From contig LT827128.1 in assembly GCA_900170005.1 (NCBI GenBank), positions 1,674,001 to 1,738,000 of the forward strand: DNA of 64,000 nt. The letters are read 5' to 3'. Numbering within the stretch: the first letter of the stretch is position 1; each line of letters starts with the position of its first letter. The stretch is from Gordonibacter massiliensis (ex Traore et al. 2017) (GTDB lineage Bacteria; Actinomycetota; Coriobacteriia; Coriobacteriales; Eggerthellaceae). Below the pieces are notes generated by a model that worked only from the letters and a program-made list of their open reading frames with translations, was not told where the DNA came from and did not search any database. Shown in pieces: positions 9,115-18,236 of the stretch. The translations under genes were made by a program, and so were the position numbers.

Positions 9115-10449
9115 TTACGCCAGAACGGCTTCGGCTTCCTTGACGACGGCCTCGGCGCCCAGCGGGGTGACGTCCTCGTACTTGCCCTTCTTGAGCGGGC
9201 CTTCCTGCTTCTCGGCGTCGAAGAGCTCGGCCGGGGCGCCTTCCTGCCTGCGGTTCTTCGCCCAGGTCTTCGTGGACAGGCCGTGCAGCTCGATGAAGCC
9301 CTTGGCGGCCGCGTGGTCGAACGAGTCGTCCTTGTCGTAGGTGGCCAGCGCGTAGTCGTACAGCGAGTAGGCGCTCTTCCGGCCGACGACCGTGCAGGAG
9401 CCCTTGTAGAACTTCAGCTTCACCGTGCCGGACAGGCAGCGCTGCGTGGAGGCCATGAACGCGTCGATGGCTTCCTTGAGCGGGGAGAACCACTGGCCGT
9501 TGTACACGGCGGTGGCCCAGGCCTGCTCCATGCCCAGCTTGTAGTGCAGCACTTCCCGCTCGAGCACGAGGTCCTCGAGCGCCTTGTGCGCCTCGATGAG
9601 GGCGAGGCCGGCCGGCACCTCGTAGCACTCGCGGCTCTTCACGCCCACGAGCCGGTTCTCGATCATGTCGATGCGCCCGTAGCCGTGCTTGCCAGCGATC
9701 TCGTTCAGCGCGTAGATGATGCCGAGGAAGCTCTTCTGGTCGCCGTTGATCATGTAGGGCAGGCCGCGCGCGAACGTGAGCTCAACGTACTCGGGCTCGT
9801 CGGGCGCCTGCAGGGGGTCGGTCGTCATGGTGTAGATGTCCGCCGGCGGCTCCATCCACGGATCCTCGAGCACGCCGCACTCGATGGCCCGGCCCCACAG
9901 GTTGTCATCGATGGAGTACGGCGACGCCTTCGTGGCAGGCACCTCGATGCCGTGCTTCTGTGCCCACTCGATCTCCTCGGGCCGCGTGTGCAGGTCCCAT
10001 TCGCGCACCGGGGCGAGAATCTCGATGTCGGGATCGAGCATGGTGATGCTCGACTCGAAGCGCACCTGGTCGTTGCCCTTGCCCGTGCAGCCGTGCGCGA
10101 TGTACTTCGCGCCGAACTTGTGGGCCGCGTCCACGAGGTGCTTGGAGATGAGCGGGCGCGACAGTGCCGAGACCAGCGGGTACTTGTTCTCGTACATGGC
10201 GTTGGCGGCGAGCGCCTTGGCCAGGTACTCCTTGGCGAACACGTCGCGCATGTCCACCACGAGGCAGTCGAGCGCGCCGGACTTCAGCGCCTTCTGCTTG
10301 ATCTTCTCGAGGCCCTCGTGCTCCTGCCCCACGTCGCCCACCACCGCGATGACGTCGACGCCCTTGTTCTCCTGAAGCCACTTGATGCAGCACGAGGTGT
10401 CGAGGCCGCCCGAGTACGCCAGAACCGCTTTTTCCTTTTGATCAGCCAT
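9115..10449 (-). CDS. argG: Argininosuccinate synthase
   Basis: 444 residues from the ATG at 10449, which has an AGAAAGGG site upstream; in-frame codons further upstream are not expected to be coding. It joins citrulline and aspartate using ATP. The N-terminal PP-loop motif AYSGGLDTS and the later GCTGKGNDQVRFE are diagnostic. Its 238-base upstream gap after argR contains several short hairpins (for example ATCGCG/CGCGAT) but no T-box or riboswitch that I can recognise. Confidence 0.98.
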   Translation of the reverse strand: MADQKEKAVLAYSGGLDTSCCIKWLQENKGVDVIAVVGDVGQEHEGLEKIKQKALKSGALDCLVVDMRDVFAKEYLAKALAANAMYENKYPLVSALSRPLISKHLVDAAHKFGAKYIAHGCTGKGNDQVRFESSITMLDPDIEILAPVREWDLHTRPEEIEWAQKHGIEVPATKASPYSIDDNLWGRAIECGVLEDPWMEPPADIYTMTTDPLQAPDEPEYVELTFARGLPYMINGDQKSFLGIIYALNEIAGKHGYGRIDMIENRLVGVKSRECYEVPAGLALIEAHKALEDLVLEREVLHYKLGMEQAWATAVYNGQWFSPLKEAIDAFMASTQRCLSGTVKLKFYKGSCTVVGRKSAYSLYDYALATYDKDDSFDHAAAKGFIELHGLSTKTWAKNRRQEGAPAELFDAEKQEGPLKKGKYEDVTPLGAEAVVKEAEAVLA

Positions 10450-10687
10450 GATGAAAACCCTTTCTTGCTTTTTGCTTGTGCTGGATGTGTGCCCGGGTCT
10501 ACGATGCGGGTACGGGTGCGCCTTGGATCCGCATCGCCTTCGAGGACGTGCGGATACACGGGTTCCCGTGCGCATCGCGGCTTTTCGCGATGGCGTGAGC
10601 GCCGGGCGGCTCTCACGACTTTACGCTGCTAGGCAGCCTTGGGGGAGGTGGAGGGGGGAAAGCGCCCCTCGCGAGAAAAGTAGACGA

Positions 10688-11116
10688 CTAACGTCGTCGC
10701 AGTCGGTCGATGGCGCGCTCTACTTCGACAGCGGCCTCGGGGCTCTCGGCGGCGATCATGATCGTGTTGTCCCCGGCCACGGTGCCGAGCGCGCCGCGCA
10801 AGCTCGCTTTATCGAGCGCAGCGGAGACGCCGGCGGCTCCGCCGGAGAACGTCTTGACCACGATGAGATTGCCTGCCACGTGTACCTCTTCAACCAGTTC
10901 GGAAACCATGCGCTGGAGGCGCATTTCCTCCGGCAGCACGTAATAGCCTTCGCGGGACTTCACCAGGCCCATGTCCATGATGTCCCGAGAGATGGTGGCC
11001 TGAGTGCAGTCGTAGCCGGCGGCTTGCAGCTGATCGGCGAGATCGCGCTGCGTTTTGACATTATGCTCGCGAATGATGTCGCGGATGATGTCATGCCGTT
11101 GCTGACGTTTCCTCAT
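10688..11116 (-). CDS. argR: Arginine repressor
   Basis: 142 residues. The N-terminal winged helix-turn-helix includes TQRDLADQL and CTQATISRDI. The C-terminal hexamerisation/arginine-binding domain includes GTVAGDNTIMI with the conserved GD. It represses arginine synthesis genes when arginine is bound. The gene sits inside the arg cluster between argD and argG, so it is probably co-transcribed and autoregulated. Confidence 0.96.
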   Translation of the reverse strand: MRKRQQRHDIIRDIIREHNVKTQRDLADQLQAAGYDCTQATISRDIMDMGLVKSREGYYVLPEEMRLQRMVSELVEEVHVAGNLIVVKTFSGGAAGVSAALDKASLRGALGTVAGDNTIMIAAESPEAAVEVERAIDRLRRR

Positions 11117-11174
11117 GCCCTCGACTCTCTGTCCCTTGCCGGAGAACTATCACATACGGTTTCACAGCCATTCG

Positions 11175-11230
11175 CCGGGGTATGCAGAAAATCGCAAGTC
11201 CGGCAAAATTTATGCAGTAAATAGTAACCC
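11175..11230 (-). promoter_or_regulatory. Possible ArgR operator region upstream of argR
   Basis: Two TATGCAG half-sites lie about 30 bases apart in an A+T-rich patch of the 272-base argD-argR gap. ArgR boxes in several phyla contain TGCAT-type half-sites. This is a weak pattern match only. Confidence 0.25.
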
Positions 11231-11388
11231 ATGACACTGCTTTTGCGAAGCGGGAATTTCCAAAAGTGCGAAAATTCCCGTAAAGCGGTCACATCGGCCG
11301 CGTTCGATGCACATCGGGGCGGTATTTAAGCCGCCCGCGTGCGCGTTCGGGCGAGCGACGCCTCGCAAGCGTCGGCGTTTTCGCCGCC

Positions 11389-12657
11389 CTACTCGCCCAG
11401 CAGGCGCGCCAAACCTTCCACGAGCACGTCCACGTGGCGCTCCTCGCACACGAGTGGCGGCAGGAAGCGCAGCGTGCGCGGGCCGGTGGCGTTGAGCACG
11501 AGGCCCTCGCCCAGGCCGCGCAGGACCACGTCGTTCGCGTCGATACCCTCGGCCACGTCGGCGGCCACCATGAGGCCCAGGCCGCGCACCTCCACGACGC
11601 CGGGCAGTTCGGCGAGGCGGGCGCGCAGGTAGGCGCCCACGCGCTCGACGCGCTCGGCGAAGCCCTCGTCGGCGAGCGTGCGCAGCGTGGCTTGGGCGGC
11701 CGCGACAGCCAGGTTGCTGCCGCCGAAGGTGGATCCGTGGTCGCCGGGCTCGAAGGCGGCGGCCACGCTCGCGCGCGCCGCGCACATGCCGGTGGGCATG
11801 CCCGAGGCCACGCCCTTCGCGATGGTCACCACGTCGGGCACGATGCCGAAACGCTGGAACGCGAACGGGGCGCCGCAGCGGAAGACGCCGGTCTGCACCT
11901 CGTCGCATACAAGGAGCGCGCCGCGCTCCTCGGTGAGCTTGCGCGCCGCTGCGAGGAACTCAGGCGTGCACGGATGGACGCCGCCCTCGCCTTGCACGCA
12001 TTCCACCATGACGGCGCAGATATCGACGCCGCGGGCTGCGAACAGCGCCTCGAGCGCGGCCACGTCGTTGAGCGGCGTGTGCGCGAAGCCGTCGGGCAGC
12101 GGCTGGAACGCCTCCTGCTTGGCGGGCTGGGCCGTGGCGGCCAACGTGGCCATGGTGCGGCCGTGGAAGCTGCGGTCGAGCGTGACGATGACGCGCGGCG
12201 CGGCGGCAGCGCCGGCGCGGGCCTCGTCCTCGCCGGCACCGGCGGCGAGCGCTTGAGCCTCCGCGCGCTTGCGGGCATGCAGACGGGCGAGCTTGATGGC
12301 GCACTCGTTGGCCTCGGCGCCCGAGTTCGCGAAGAAGCTCTGCCACGGCTCCGCATCTGCGGGCGCGCCGGCGTTGAGCAGGTCGGAAAGGCGATGCGCC
12401 ACTTCCCCGCGGCCTTCTATGTAATAGTAGTTGCTCACGTGGATGAGACGCTCCGCCTGGCTTTGCAGCGCGCCGACGACGGCCGGATGGCAATGGCCCA
12501 GGCTGATGACGCCGATGCCGGCGATGAAGTCGAGGTAGGTGTTGTCCTGGTCGTCGACGAGCTCCATGCCCTCGCCGCGCACGAACTCGACGGGCTTGCG
12601 CCCGAACGTGTGCATGACGTAGGTCGCTTCCAGGTTCTGCTGTTCTTCGAGGCTCAT
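11389..12657 (-). CDS. argD: Acetylornithine aminotransferase
   Basis: 422 residues. This PLP-dependent class III aminotransferase converts N-acetylglutamate semialdehyde to N-acetylornithine. Conserved signs are FANSGAEANECAIKLAR, DRSFHGRTMATLAAT, CDEVQTGVFRCG and the Schiff-base lysine region TIAKGVASGMP. It carries an Ala/Glu-rich insertion of about 25 residues (near 135-160) relative to typical ArgD, before the conserved strand VIVTLDRSFHG. It follows argB in the cluster across a 209-base gap containing repeats. Confidence 0.95.
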   Translation of the reverse strand: MSLEEQQNLEATYVMHTFGRKPVEFVRGEGMELVDDQDNTYLDFIAGIGVISLGHCHPAVVGALQSQAERLIHVSNYYYIEGRGEVAHRLSDLLNAGAPADAEPWQSFFANSGAEANECAIKLARLHARKRAEAQALAAGAGEDEARAGAAAAPRVIVTLDRSFHGRTMATLAATAQPAKQEAFQPLPDGFAHTPLNDVAALEALFAARGVDICAVMVECVQGEGGVHPCTPEFLAAARKLTEERGALLVCDEVQTGVFRCGAPFAFQRFGIVPDVVTIAKGVASGMPTGMCAARASVAAAFEPGDHGSTFGGSNLAVAAAQATLRTLADEGFAERVERVGAYLRARLAELPGVVEVRGLGLMVAADVAEGIDANDVVLRGLGEGLVLNATGPRTLRFLPPLVCEERHVDVLVEGLARLLGE

Positions 12658-12690
12658 ATCGCTGGCATCCCTTTCGGTTGCGGCGGGTTG

Positions 12691-12736
12691 GGTTTTCCGG
12701 CTGCGCCGGAACGGGCGCTCTGGAGAGCGCCCCTAC
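12691..12736. repeat. Structured intergenic repeat, copy 2 (argB-argD gap)
   Basis: This matches the unit at 9039-9084 in 41 of 46 positions. The second hairpin and the CCCCTAC end are identical; the first hairpin is TCCGGC-TGC-GCCGGA. Confidence 0.7.
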
Positions 12737-12821
12737 GGAGGTTGACGATCATGCGGCCGGCGTTCCGGTTGCGAGGCGGAGGTCGACGAGCATGCGAGGC
12801 GGCGCTCCGGTTGCGGGGCGA

Positions 12822-12851
12822 CGGGCGAACGGGTCGTCGCCCGTTCGCCCG
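12822..12851 (-). terminator. Strong hairpin just after argB
   Basis: A perfect 12-bp stem (CGGGCGAACGGG and its complement at 12840-12851) with a 6-base loop lies 16 bases beyond the argB stop codon. No T run follows, so it may stabilise the 3' end or attenuate transcription rather than stop it. Confidence 0.45.
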
Positions 12852-12866
12852 CTGGCTCCGCAACCG

Positions 12867-13850
12867 CTACGATTGCGGGTGCTGGGCTTCGCGCAGGGCT
12901 TGCTCGCGGTTCTCCAGCAGCTTGGAGGCGAAGTTGCCCAAGGGGTGCGTGTCGAGCTTGCAGGCCTCCTCCGTGGAGTGCATGGTGGTGCCGACGCCCG
13001 TGCTGGTGAGCAGCTCCAACAGCAGCGAGTGCGGCGTGGTGCCGTTCAGGATGTGCGCGCGGAACACGCCCGACTCCAGCGCGTGCACGCACGACTTCAG
13101 CTTGGGGATCATGCCCGTGGACACCACGTTGTTCTCTATCATGTACTGGGCCTCGAACAGCGTGAGGTTCGAGATGAGCGTGTCCTTCTCCGCGAAGTTC
13201 TCGTACAGGCCGTCCACGTCGGTGAGGAACACCACCTTGTGCGCGCCGATGGCGGCGGCGATGTGCCCGGCCACCATGTCGGCGTTCACGTTGTAGAAGC
13301 CGCCGTCCTCGCCGAGGGCGACCGACGCCACAACGGGGATGTAATCGCCGGCCACGAGGTCGTCCAGAAGCGGGCGGTTGATGCGCGTGATGCGGCCCAC
13401 GCGCCCGAGGTCGGGGCTGGCCTGCTCCGCCACGATGACGCCCGCGTCCGCGCCGCTCACGCCCACGGCGAAGTTGCCGTGCTCGTTGAGCGCCTCCACG
13501 AGCTCGGTGTTCACCTTGCCCATGAGCACCGTGCGCACCAGGTCCATGGCCTCGGGCGTGGTGACGCGCTGGCCGTCCTTGAACTCCACGGGGAACTGCA
13601 TGAGGTCCATGGCCTGGGTGATGGCCTTGCCGCCGCCGTGCACGATGACGGGGTTCACGCCGACGATCTTCAGCAGCACGATGTCGTTCATGACGTCGGC
13701 GCGCAGCTGCTCGTCCACCATGGCCGAGCCGCCGTACTTGATGACGACGGTCTTGCCGGTGATGTTCTTGATCCAGGGAAGCGCCTCGACGAGCACTTCC
13801 GCCGCTTTGTGCGATACGCCCTTGGGGCGCGTGTCCTTTGCGTACTTCAT
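12867..13850 (-). CDS. argB: Acetylglutamate kinase
   Basis: 327 residues from the ATG at 13850. It phosphorylates N-acetylglutamate in the second step of arginine synthesis. Visible are VIKYGGSAM, IVHGGGKAI, the substrate-binding NVNADMVAGHIA and TDVDGLYEN near the nucleotide site. The start overlaps the argJ stop by four bases (ATGA), so translation is probably coupled. The C-terminus runs about 30 residues beyond the usual family end (after THPLGNF), with no recognisable motif. Confidence 0.97.
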   Translation of the reverse strand: MKYAKDTRPKGVSHKAAEVLVEALPWIKNITGKTVVIKYGGSAMVDEQLRADVMNDIVLLKIVGVNPVIVHGGGKAITQAMDLMQFPVEFKDGQRVTTPEAMDLVRTVLMGKVNTELVEALNEHGNFAVGVSGADAGVIVAEQASPDLGRVGRITRINRPLLDDLVAGDYIPVVASVALGEDGGFYNVNADMVAGHIAAAIGAHKVVFLTDVDGLYENFAEKDTLISNLTLFEAQYMIENNVVSTGMIPKLKSCVHALESGVFRAHILNGTTPHSLLLELLTSTGVGTTMHSTEEACKLDTHPLGNFASKLLENREQALREAQHPQS

Positions 13851-15181
13851 GAGCGGTAATCTCCGTTGATCGTGACGTAGTCGTGGCTGAAGTCGCACGT
13901 CCATACCGTCGTGGCTGCATCGCCGGCGCCGAGGTCGACGTCGATGACGATTTCGGGGTTCTCGAAACGCCGCAGCGCCTCGTCCTCGTCGAACGGCACC
14001 GTGAGCCCGCCCCGGCACACGGGCATGCCCATGATGTCGATGGCGGCGTCCTGCTGCCGGAAGGCGGCGCCCGACTTGCCGATGGCCATGGCCACGCGGC
14101 CCCAGTTGGCGTCGTGGCCGTACACGGCCGTCTTGACGAGCGGCGAGTTCGCGACGGCGCGCGCGGCGGCGTCGGCATCGGCCGGCGTGGCGGCGCCGGT
14201 CACGTTCACGGTGACGAGGCGCGTGGCCCCCTCGCCGTCGGCGGCCATCTGCCGCGCGAGGTTCTGGCACACGTCGCCGAGCGCCTGCTCGAACGCCGCG
14301 AAGGCGGGCGTGCCGGGCGCGAAGGGCTCGGCTCCGGCCGGAGCGGCCGCGCCGCTGGCGAACAGGAAGCACGAGTCGTTCGTGGACGTGTCGGAGTCGA
14401 CCGTGACCTTGTTGAAGCTGGTGCCCGCCGCGCGCGCGAGGGCTTTGTGCAGGTCGTGCGGCAGCACGGGCGCATCGGTGGTGACGACGGCGATCATCGT
14501 GGCCATGTTCGGCATGATCATGCCTGAACCCTTCGCCATGCCCCCCACGGAGAACGTGCAGCCGGCATAGCCGATGTCCGCGCCGTCGAAGGAGGCGGTC
14601 GCCTCTTTGGGAAGCGTGTCGGTGGTCATGATGGCGCGCGCCGCATCCGCGCCGCTGTCGGGCGAGAGCGCCGCAGCGGCTGCCGGAACGCCGGTTTCGA
14701 AGGGCTCGAGCGGCAGGTGCTCGCCGATGACCCCGGTGGAGGCCACGAGCACCTCGTCGGCGGGACAGCCCACCGCTTCGCCCACGATACGGGCCGTGGC
14801 GCGCGCGGTTTCCAAGCCGCGCTCCCCCGTGGCCGCGTTCGCGTTGCCGGAGTTCACCACCACGGCGCGGGCCGTGCCGTAAGCGGGCTCGCCCGGCTGG
14901 TCGGCGCCCAGCTGCGCGCGCGACACCGTCACGGGGGCGGCGCAGAACACGTTGCGCGTGAACACCGCCGCGCAGGCGCACGGCTCGTCGGCCACCACGA
15001 GCGCCAGGTCGAGGCGCGAGGGGTCTTTGCGGAAGCCCGCATGGACGCCGACGGCCCGGAAGCCGCAAGCACGCGTCACGCCGCCCGGCTCGGAAGCCGG
15101 CGGGGCGTCGGCGGAGGACGGCGGACGCAGCGGGGCGAAGCCCGCAGCGGGATCGCCGGATGCTTGCACGCTGTTGGTCAT
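13847..15181 (-). CDS. argJ: Bifunctional ornithine acetyltransferase / N-acetylglutamate synthase
   Basis: 444 residues. It recycles the acetyl group from acetylornithine to glutamate. The self-cleavage region NMATMIAVVTTDA is present, with Thr as the expected nucleophile of the beta chain. Also seen are VNSGNANAATGERG and the C-terminal FENPEIVIDVDLG and DYVTINGDYRS. The first 35 residues are a Pro/Ala-rich extension. An AAGAGG site precedes the ATG. Confidence 0.97.
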   Translation of the reverse strand: MTNSVQASGDPAAGFAPLRPPSSADAPPASEPGGVTRACGFRAVGVHAGFRKDPSRLDLALVVADEPCACAAVFTRNVFCAAPVTVSRAQLGADQPGEPAYGTARAVVVNSGNANAATGERGLETARATARIVGEAVGCPADEVLVASTGVIGEHLPLEPFETGVPAAAAALSPDSGADAARAIMTTDTLPKEATASFDGADIGYAGCTFSVGGMAKGSGMIMPNMATMIAVVTTDAPVLPHDLHKALARAAGTSFNKVTVDSDTSTNDSCFLFASGAAAPAGAEPFAPGTPAFAAFEQALGDVCQNLARQMAADGEGATRLVTVNVTGAATPADADAAARAVANSPLVKTAVYGHDANWGRVAMAIGKSGAAFRQQDAAIDIMGMPVCRGGLTVPFDEDEALRRFENPEIVIDVDLGAGDAATTVWTCDFSHDYVTINGDYRS

Positions 15182-15247
15182 GGATGCCTCTTTCTCGTGA
15201 AGCGGCGCCGAGGCGTCGCGGGAACTGCTTGCGCTGGGAAGGCCGCG

Positions 15248-16318
15248 CTATACGGGCACGGCGACGGGATCGAGCCCTCGTCGCTCGGGCAAGCCGCACA
15301 CGATGTTCGCGCACTGCACCGCTTGGCCGGCCGCGCCCTTGCCCAGGTTGTCGATGGCGCACACGGCGATGAGCATGCGTGCGGCCGCGTTCACGGCGAG
15401 GCCGACGTGGGCGTTGTTCGTTCCCGCCACCGAGGAGGTCTTCGGCATGGAACCGGCATCGAGCACGTGCACGAACGCGCTGTCGCGGTAGAAGTCGCGG
15501 TACAGTTCCACATAGGCGGCGGCATCGACCGGTGCGTCGGGCGCGAGCGGCACGTTCACCGTGGAGAGCAGCCCGCGATTGAGCGGAGCGAGGTGCGGCG
15601 TGAACACGAGGCGGCCCTGCCCCGCGATGCCGAGGATCTGCTCGATCTCGGGCGTGTGGCGGTGCGTGCCCACGCCGTAGGCTTCCAGGTTCTCGTCGGC
15701 GAAGCAGAAGTGCGTGCGCGCCGTGGCCTTCTTGCCTGCGCCCGTGACGCCCGAGATGGCGTCCGCCACCACGACGCCATCCGTGGCCGCGAGACCCGCG
15801 CGGATCGCGGGCGCCGCCGCGAGCGACGTGGCCGTGGGATAGCAGCCGGCGCAAGCGACGAGCGCGGGCTCGCCGGCGGTGCGGGCTTGGGCTGCACGCT
15901 CGAGATCGGCGCGGAACAGCTCGGGAAGGCCGAACGCCGCGCGCGCCAGCAGGTCGGTTGCCGTGTGGGGCGTGGCGTACCATTGCTCGTAGACGGCGGG
16001 GTCCTTCAGGCGAAAGTCGGCCGAGAGGTCCACGACGGTCGCACCGCCCGCCACGAGGCGCGGCGCCATGGCGAGCGCCGCCGTGTGGGGCACGGCCAGG
16101 AACACGAGCTCGCATGCGTCGAGCGCCGGGTCGTCGTGCGCGGCGAAGGCGAGGTCGGTGGCACCGGTGAAGCCGGGGTACTCCGCGGCCACGGGTGTGC
16201 CCGCCAGTTCGTTGGACGTGACGGCGGCCAAGTCGAGGTCGGAATGGCGCAGCACGAGGCGCACCAGTTCGATGCCGGCGAATCCCGCAGCGCCCACGAT
16301 ACCCGTCTTGATAGCCAT
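15248..16318 (-). CDS. argC: N-acetyl-gamma-glutamyl-phosphate reductase
   Basis: 356 residues from the ATG at 16318 (GAGGGA site). It reduces N-acetylglutamyl phosphate with NADPH. The nucleotide-binding GAAGFAGIELVRL and catalytic-cysteine motif CAGCYPTAT are present. It is the first gene of the cluster, 66 bases before argJ, and follows a good promoter. Confidence 0.97.
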   Translation of the reverse strand: MAIKTGIVGAAGFAGIELVRLVLRHSDLDLAAVTSNELAGTPVAAEYPGFTGATDLAFAAHDDPALDACELVFLAVPHTAALAMAPRLVAGGATVVDLSADFRLKDPAVYEQWYATPHTATDLLARAAFGLPELFRADLERAAQARTAGEPALVACAGCYPTATSLAAAPAIRAGLAATDGVVVADAISGVTGAGKKATARTHFCFADENLEAYGVGTHRHTPEIEQILGIAGQGRLVFTPHLAPLNRGLLSTVNVPLAPDAPVDAAAYVELYRDFYRDSAFVHVLDAGSMPKTSSVAGTNNAHVGLAVNAAARMLIAVCAIDNLGKGAAGQAVQCANIVCGLPERRGLDPVAVPV

Positions 16319-16385
16319 GTCGATCCCTCGCTTGCCGTCACGCCGAGCCGAACTCGGCTTGCCGAGGCGCAGAAACCTCAAAATC

Positions 16386-16455
16386 GTGCATCTGCACAAA
16401 AATACGCCGCAGCATCGTTGCGCTCCATCGTAAAAAAGAACGACGAGTTTGGCAA
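16386..16455 (-). promoter_or_regulatory. argC promoter and possible ArgR operator
   Basis: On the minus strand a -35 TTGCCA (16450-16455) and -10 TACGAT (16427-16432) are 17 bases apart. Just downstream, the inverted repeat GTGCA-TC-TGCAC (16386-16397) lies in the first 40 transcribed bases, where a repressor could act. The promoter is a fair match; assigning the repeat to ArgR is inference. Confidence 0.55.
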
Positions 16456-16492
16456 GGCGGGAAATGAAATAGTTACATGAAATGAAATCGCA

Positions 16493-16530
16493 GAGCATCA
16501 AGACGACGGCAGGACGGCATCTTGATGCTC
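16493..16530. repeat. 11-bp perfect inverted repeat at the island edge
   Basis: GAGCATCAAGA (16493-16503) and TCTTGATGCTC (16520-16530). No T run follows. It separates the arg promoter from the decayed toxin gene and may be a transcription barrier or a junction sequence. Confidence 0.5.
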
Positions 16531-16574
16531 AATATGAACCAGGAGTCGACCGACAGGGCGTGGGATCCAATTTT

Positions 16575-17104
16575 TCACCCAGCGTACACTTCGTCGAATT
16601 CGTGCGTTGCGTCCAAAACGTACTTCGCATTTAGTCTCCTAAACAATTCGTATTTGTTGATGCGGGGCACGCCTACGGATTTGCATACATCGGGAAGTTT
16701 CACGTTGCTCCTAGCGAGAGGTTCAGACTTCTCTTGAGTCACCAAAATAAGCTGCATGTACTTCACCTTGCGCAATCCACGGATCAGCGTGATCGTTATC
16801 ACAAAACTTCGCCACCGCCGAAGTCTTATAGGACCGACGTGCGAATCAGCCACATAAGCCTTGGCACATTGGCACACAGCGAACTCATCTTCGGTTTTAT
16901 TCGGAAAGACCGGCATAGGGAGGCCCTTAATCCATTCGGAGAGCCTGACTGACCCCTCCGAGGCTCGTCAAATACTTTCTCATGGCTCACCACAAGTCCA
17001 GTTTCGAAGCCTTTCGACATTAAAAACCGGAAGTCTAGACAAATGTCGAAACCATAATCTAGGTGATTCGATTCGATGTTAATGTTCGAGTCAATGAAAT
17101 ACAG
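16575..17104 (-). pseudogene. Decayed DUF4411 (PIN-like) toxin gene
   Basis: The pieces can be read on the minus strand only by changing frame at least twice. They are the N-terminal strand LYFIDSNINIESNHLDYGFD, where family members have a YLIDANxF-type start, then SKGFETGLVVSHEKVFDEL-like sequence, then GLPMPVFPNKTEDEFAVCQC. The C-terminus is LILVTQEKSEPLARSNVKLP followed by DVCKSVGV and LFRRLNAKYVLD. That order and the C-terminal motifs match DUF4411 proteins, PIN-like putative RNases usually encoded just after an HTH-ImmA/IrrE protein, as here. No intact start codon is present. Assignment is from remembered family motifs, not a database search. Confidence 0.7.
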
Positions 17105-17105
17105 C

Positions 17106-18236
17106 GGGGATGCACATCATAGGGCACACCCCCGTAGTACTCGCTGAATGTCTCATGGCTCAACGTCGTCAGAAGATACGCCTCCCGATAAGTCAGCTTC
17201 CTAGACTGGACCGCCACGAATATCGCATCCCCGAAGACGGTGCTGAGGCGATAAGCTTTATTGAGATAGTAGTTGCCGTCAGAAGACCGCTTTGCAGACC
17301 CTCTACTTCGCTTTGACGCACCCGTAGCAATTCGAAAACGTCGGCAGACACGAAACCCAATTCTCGCGCCTTCCTCGCACAGATGGCAAAGCCGGCCTCT
17401 TCGCCAAATCATTCGCATTATCAAAAGAATTCCCTCCCTTGTCCCAAAGCTTAGCGAAAATGTTTGCCGGAACGAGCAACTCTGCGGCTATCGCATCGCA
17501 AAGACGCTCCTGGTCGGTGCCGGACTCTGTTTCGAAGTCGGAGGGAAACGATCCCCGTTGCAACAAACGCCAAATGAGCGAGCTCGTGAGCCAAGATGAA
17601 TACTTGGGCAGATTTGGCATCCTTTCCATTGGCGAAAATCATCGGTGCGTACTCGTCGGAGAGAACGAAACCGCAAGAATTCATCGACCTTAAGCACTCG
17701 GCGAGTATTGTCGCCCACGACCTCGTTTATCACCACGGAGATGTGTTTGCGCTCGACACGATCCTTCAATGCCCTAAGAGCGGAAGACAATCGCCGCACT
17801 TGAAGCCCCGGCCGTCCTTCAAGCCGAGATAATCGCGTATGGAGCCAGCCATAGAGTCGACATCTTCAAGAGTCTTTCGGCGATCTGCGAGCGTTCCAAC
17901 CAGCTCGACGGACTCATATCCCTGCTCCTCATCCAATCTTGGCGAAAAAGCATCTAGTTGATCGTGTCGTACAGATCGGGCTCGGGATTTTTCTCGCGGT
18001 CTAACGGTTCAAAAATCGGCGATTTGCAGTTCGAGGTCGGACACGGTTTCAGCGAACAAGAGATTAAAGTTGATCTTGGTTTTCTTGGCGAACGCCTCCA
18101 TCTGCTTCGGCGTCGGCGCGGCGTCTCCGTCAAGCCATCGGCCGATCTTTGACCAATCCTTTTCGAGGGATTCAACGGTGTTGCCGCTGCGCTCAATAGC
18201 CCACTCGAGGGTATCGGGATTGGATTGCGAGCACAG
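17106..18236 (-). pseudogene. Decayed HTH-ImmA/IrrE metallopeptidase (antitoxin of the DUF4411 pair)
   Basis: Fragments in several minus-strand frames line up with one protein. An N-terminal HTH region (NPDTLEWAIERSGNTVESL, WLDGDAAPTPKQMEAFAKK) leads to an IADF/TVRPRE hinge interrupted by a stop. Then come EEQGYESVELVG and [20 protein letters not shown] directly followed by the zinc site [12 protein letters not shown]. After that are [18 protein letters not shown] and a C-terminus including LTYREAYLLTTL. Frameshifts separate nearly every block. This is the COG2856-type partner of DUF4411 proteins. Both members of the pair are dead. Confidence 0.75.

Noticed and set aside
10450-10687. T-box or arginine riboswitch ahead of argG
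   Set aside because: Several short hairpins exist, but no T-box core sequence or known riboswitch motif could be recognised.
12867-16115. A very long minus-strand frame that continues upstream of argB through argJ and argC
   Set aside because: Only the last 327 codons are argB. The upstream part is an alternative frame of argJ and argC, open because of high G+C; its product is Arg/Gly/Ala-rich and unlike a protein.
16522-16737. Short plus-strand frame opposite the decayed toxin
   Set aside because: The minus strand shows the DUF4411 C-terminus; the plus frame has no supporting signal.
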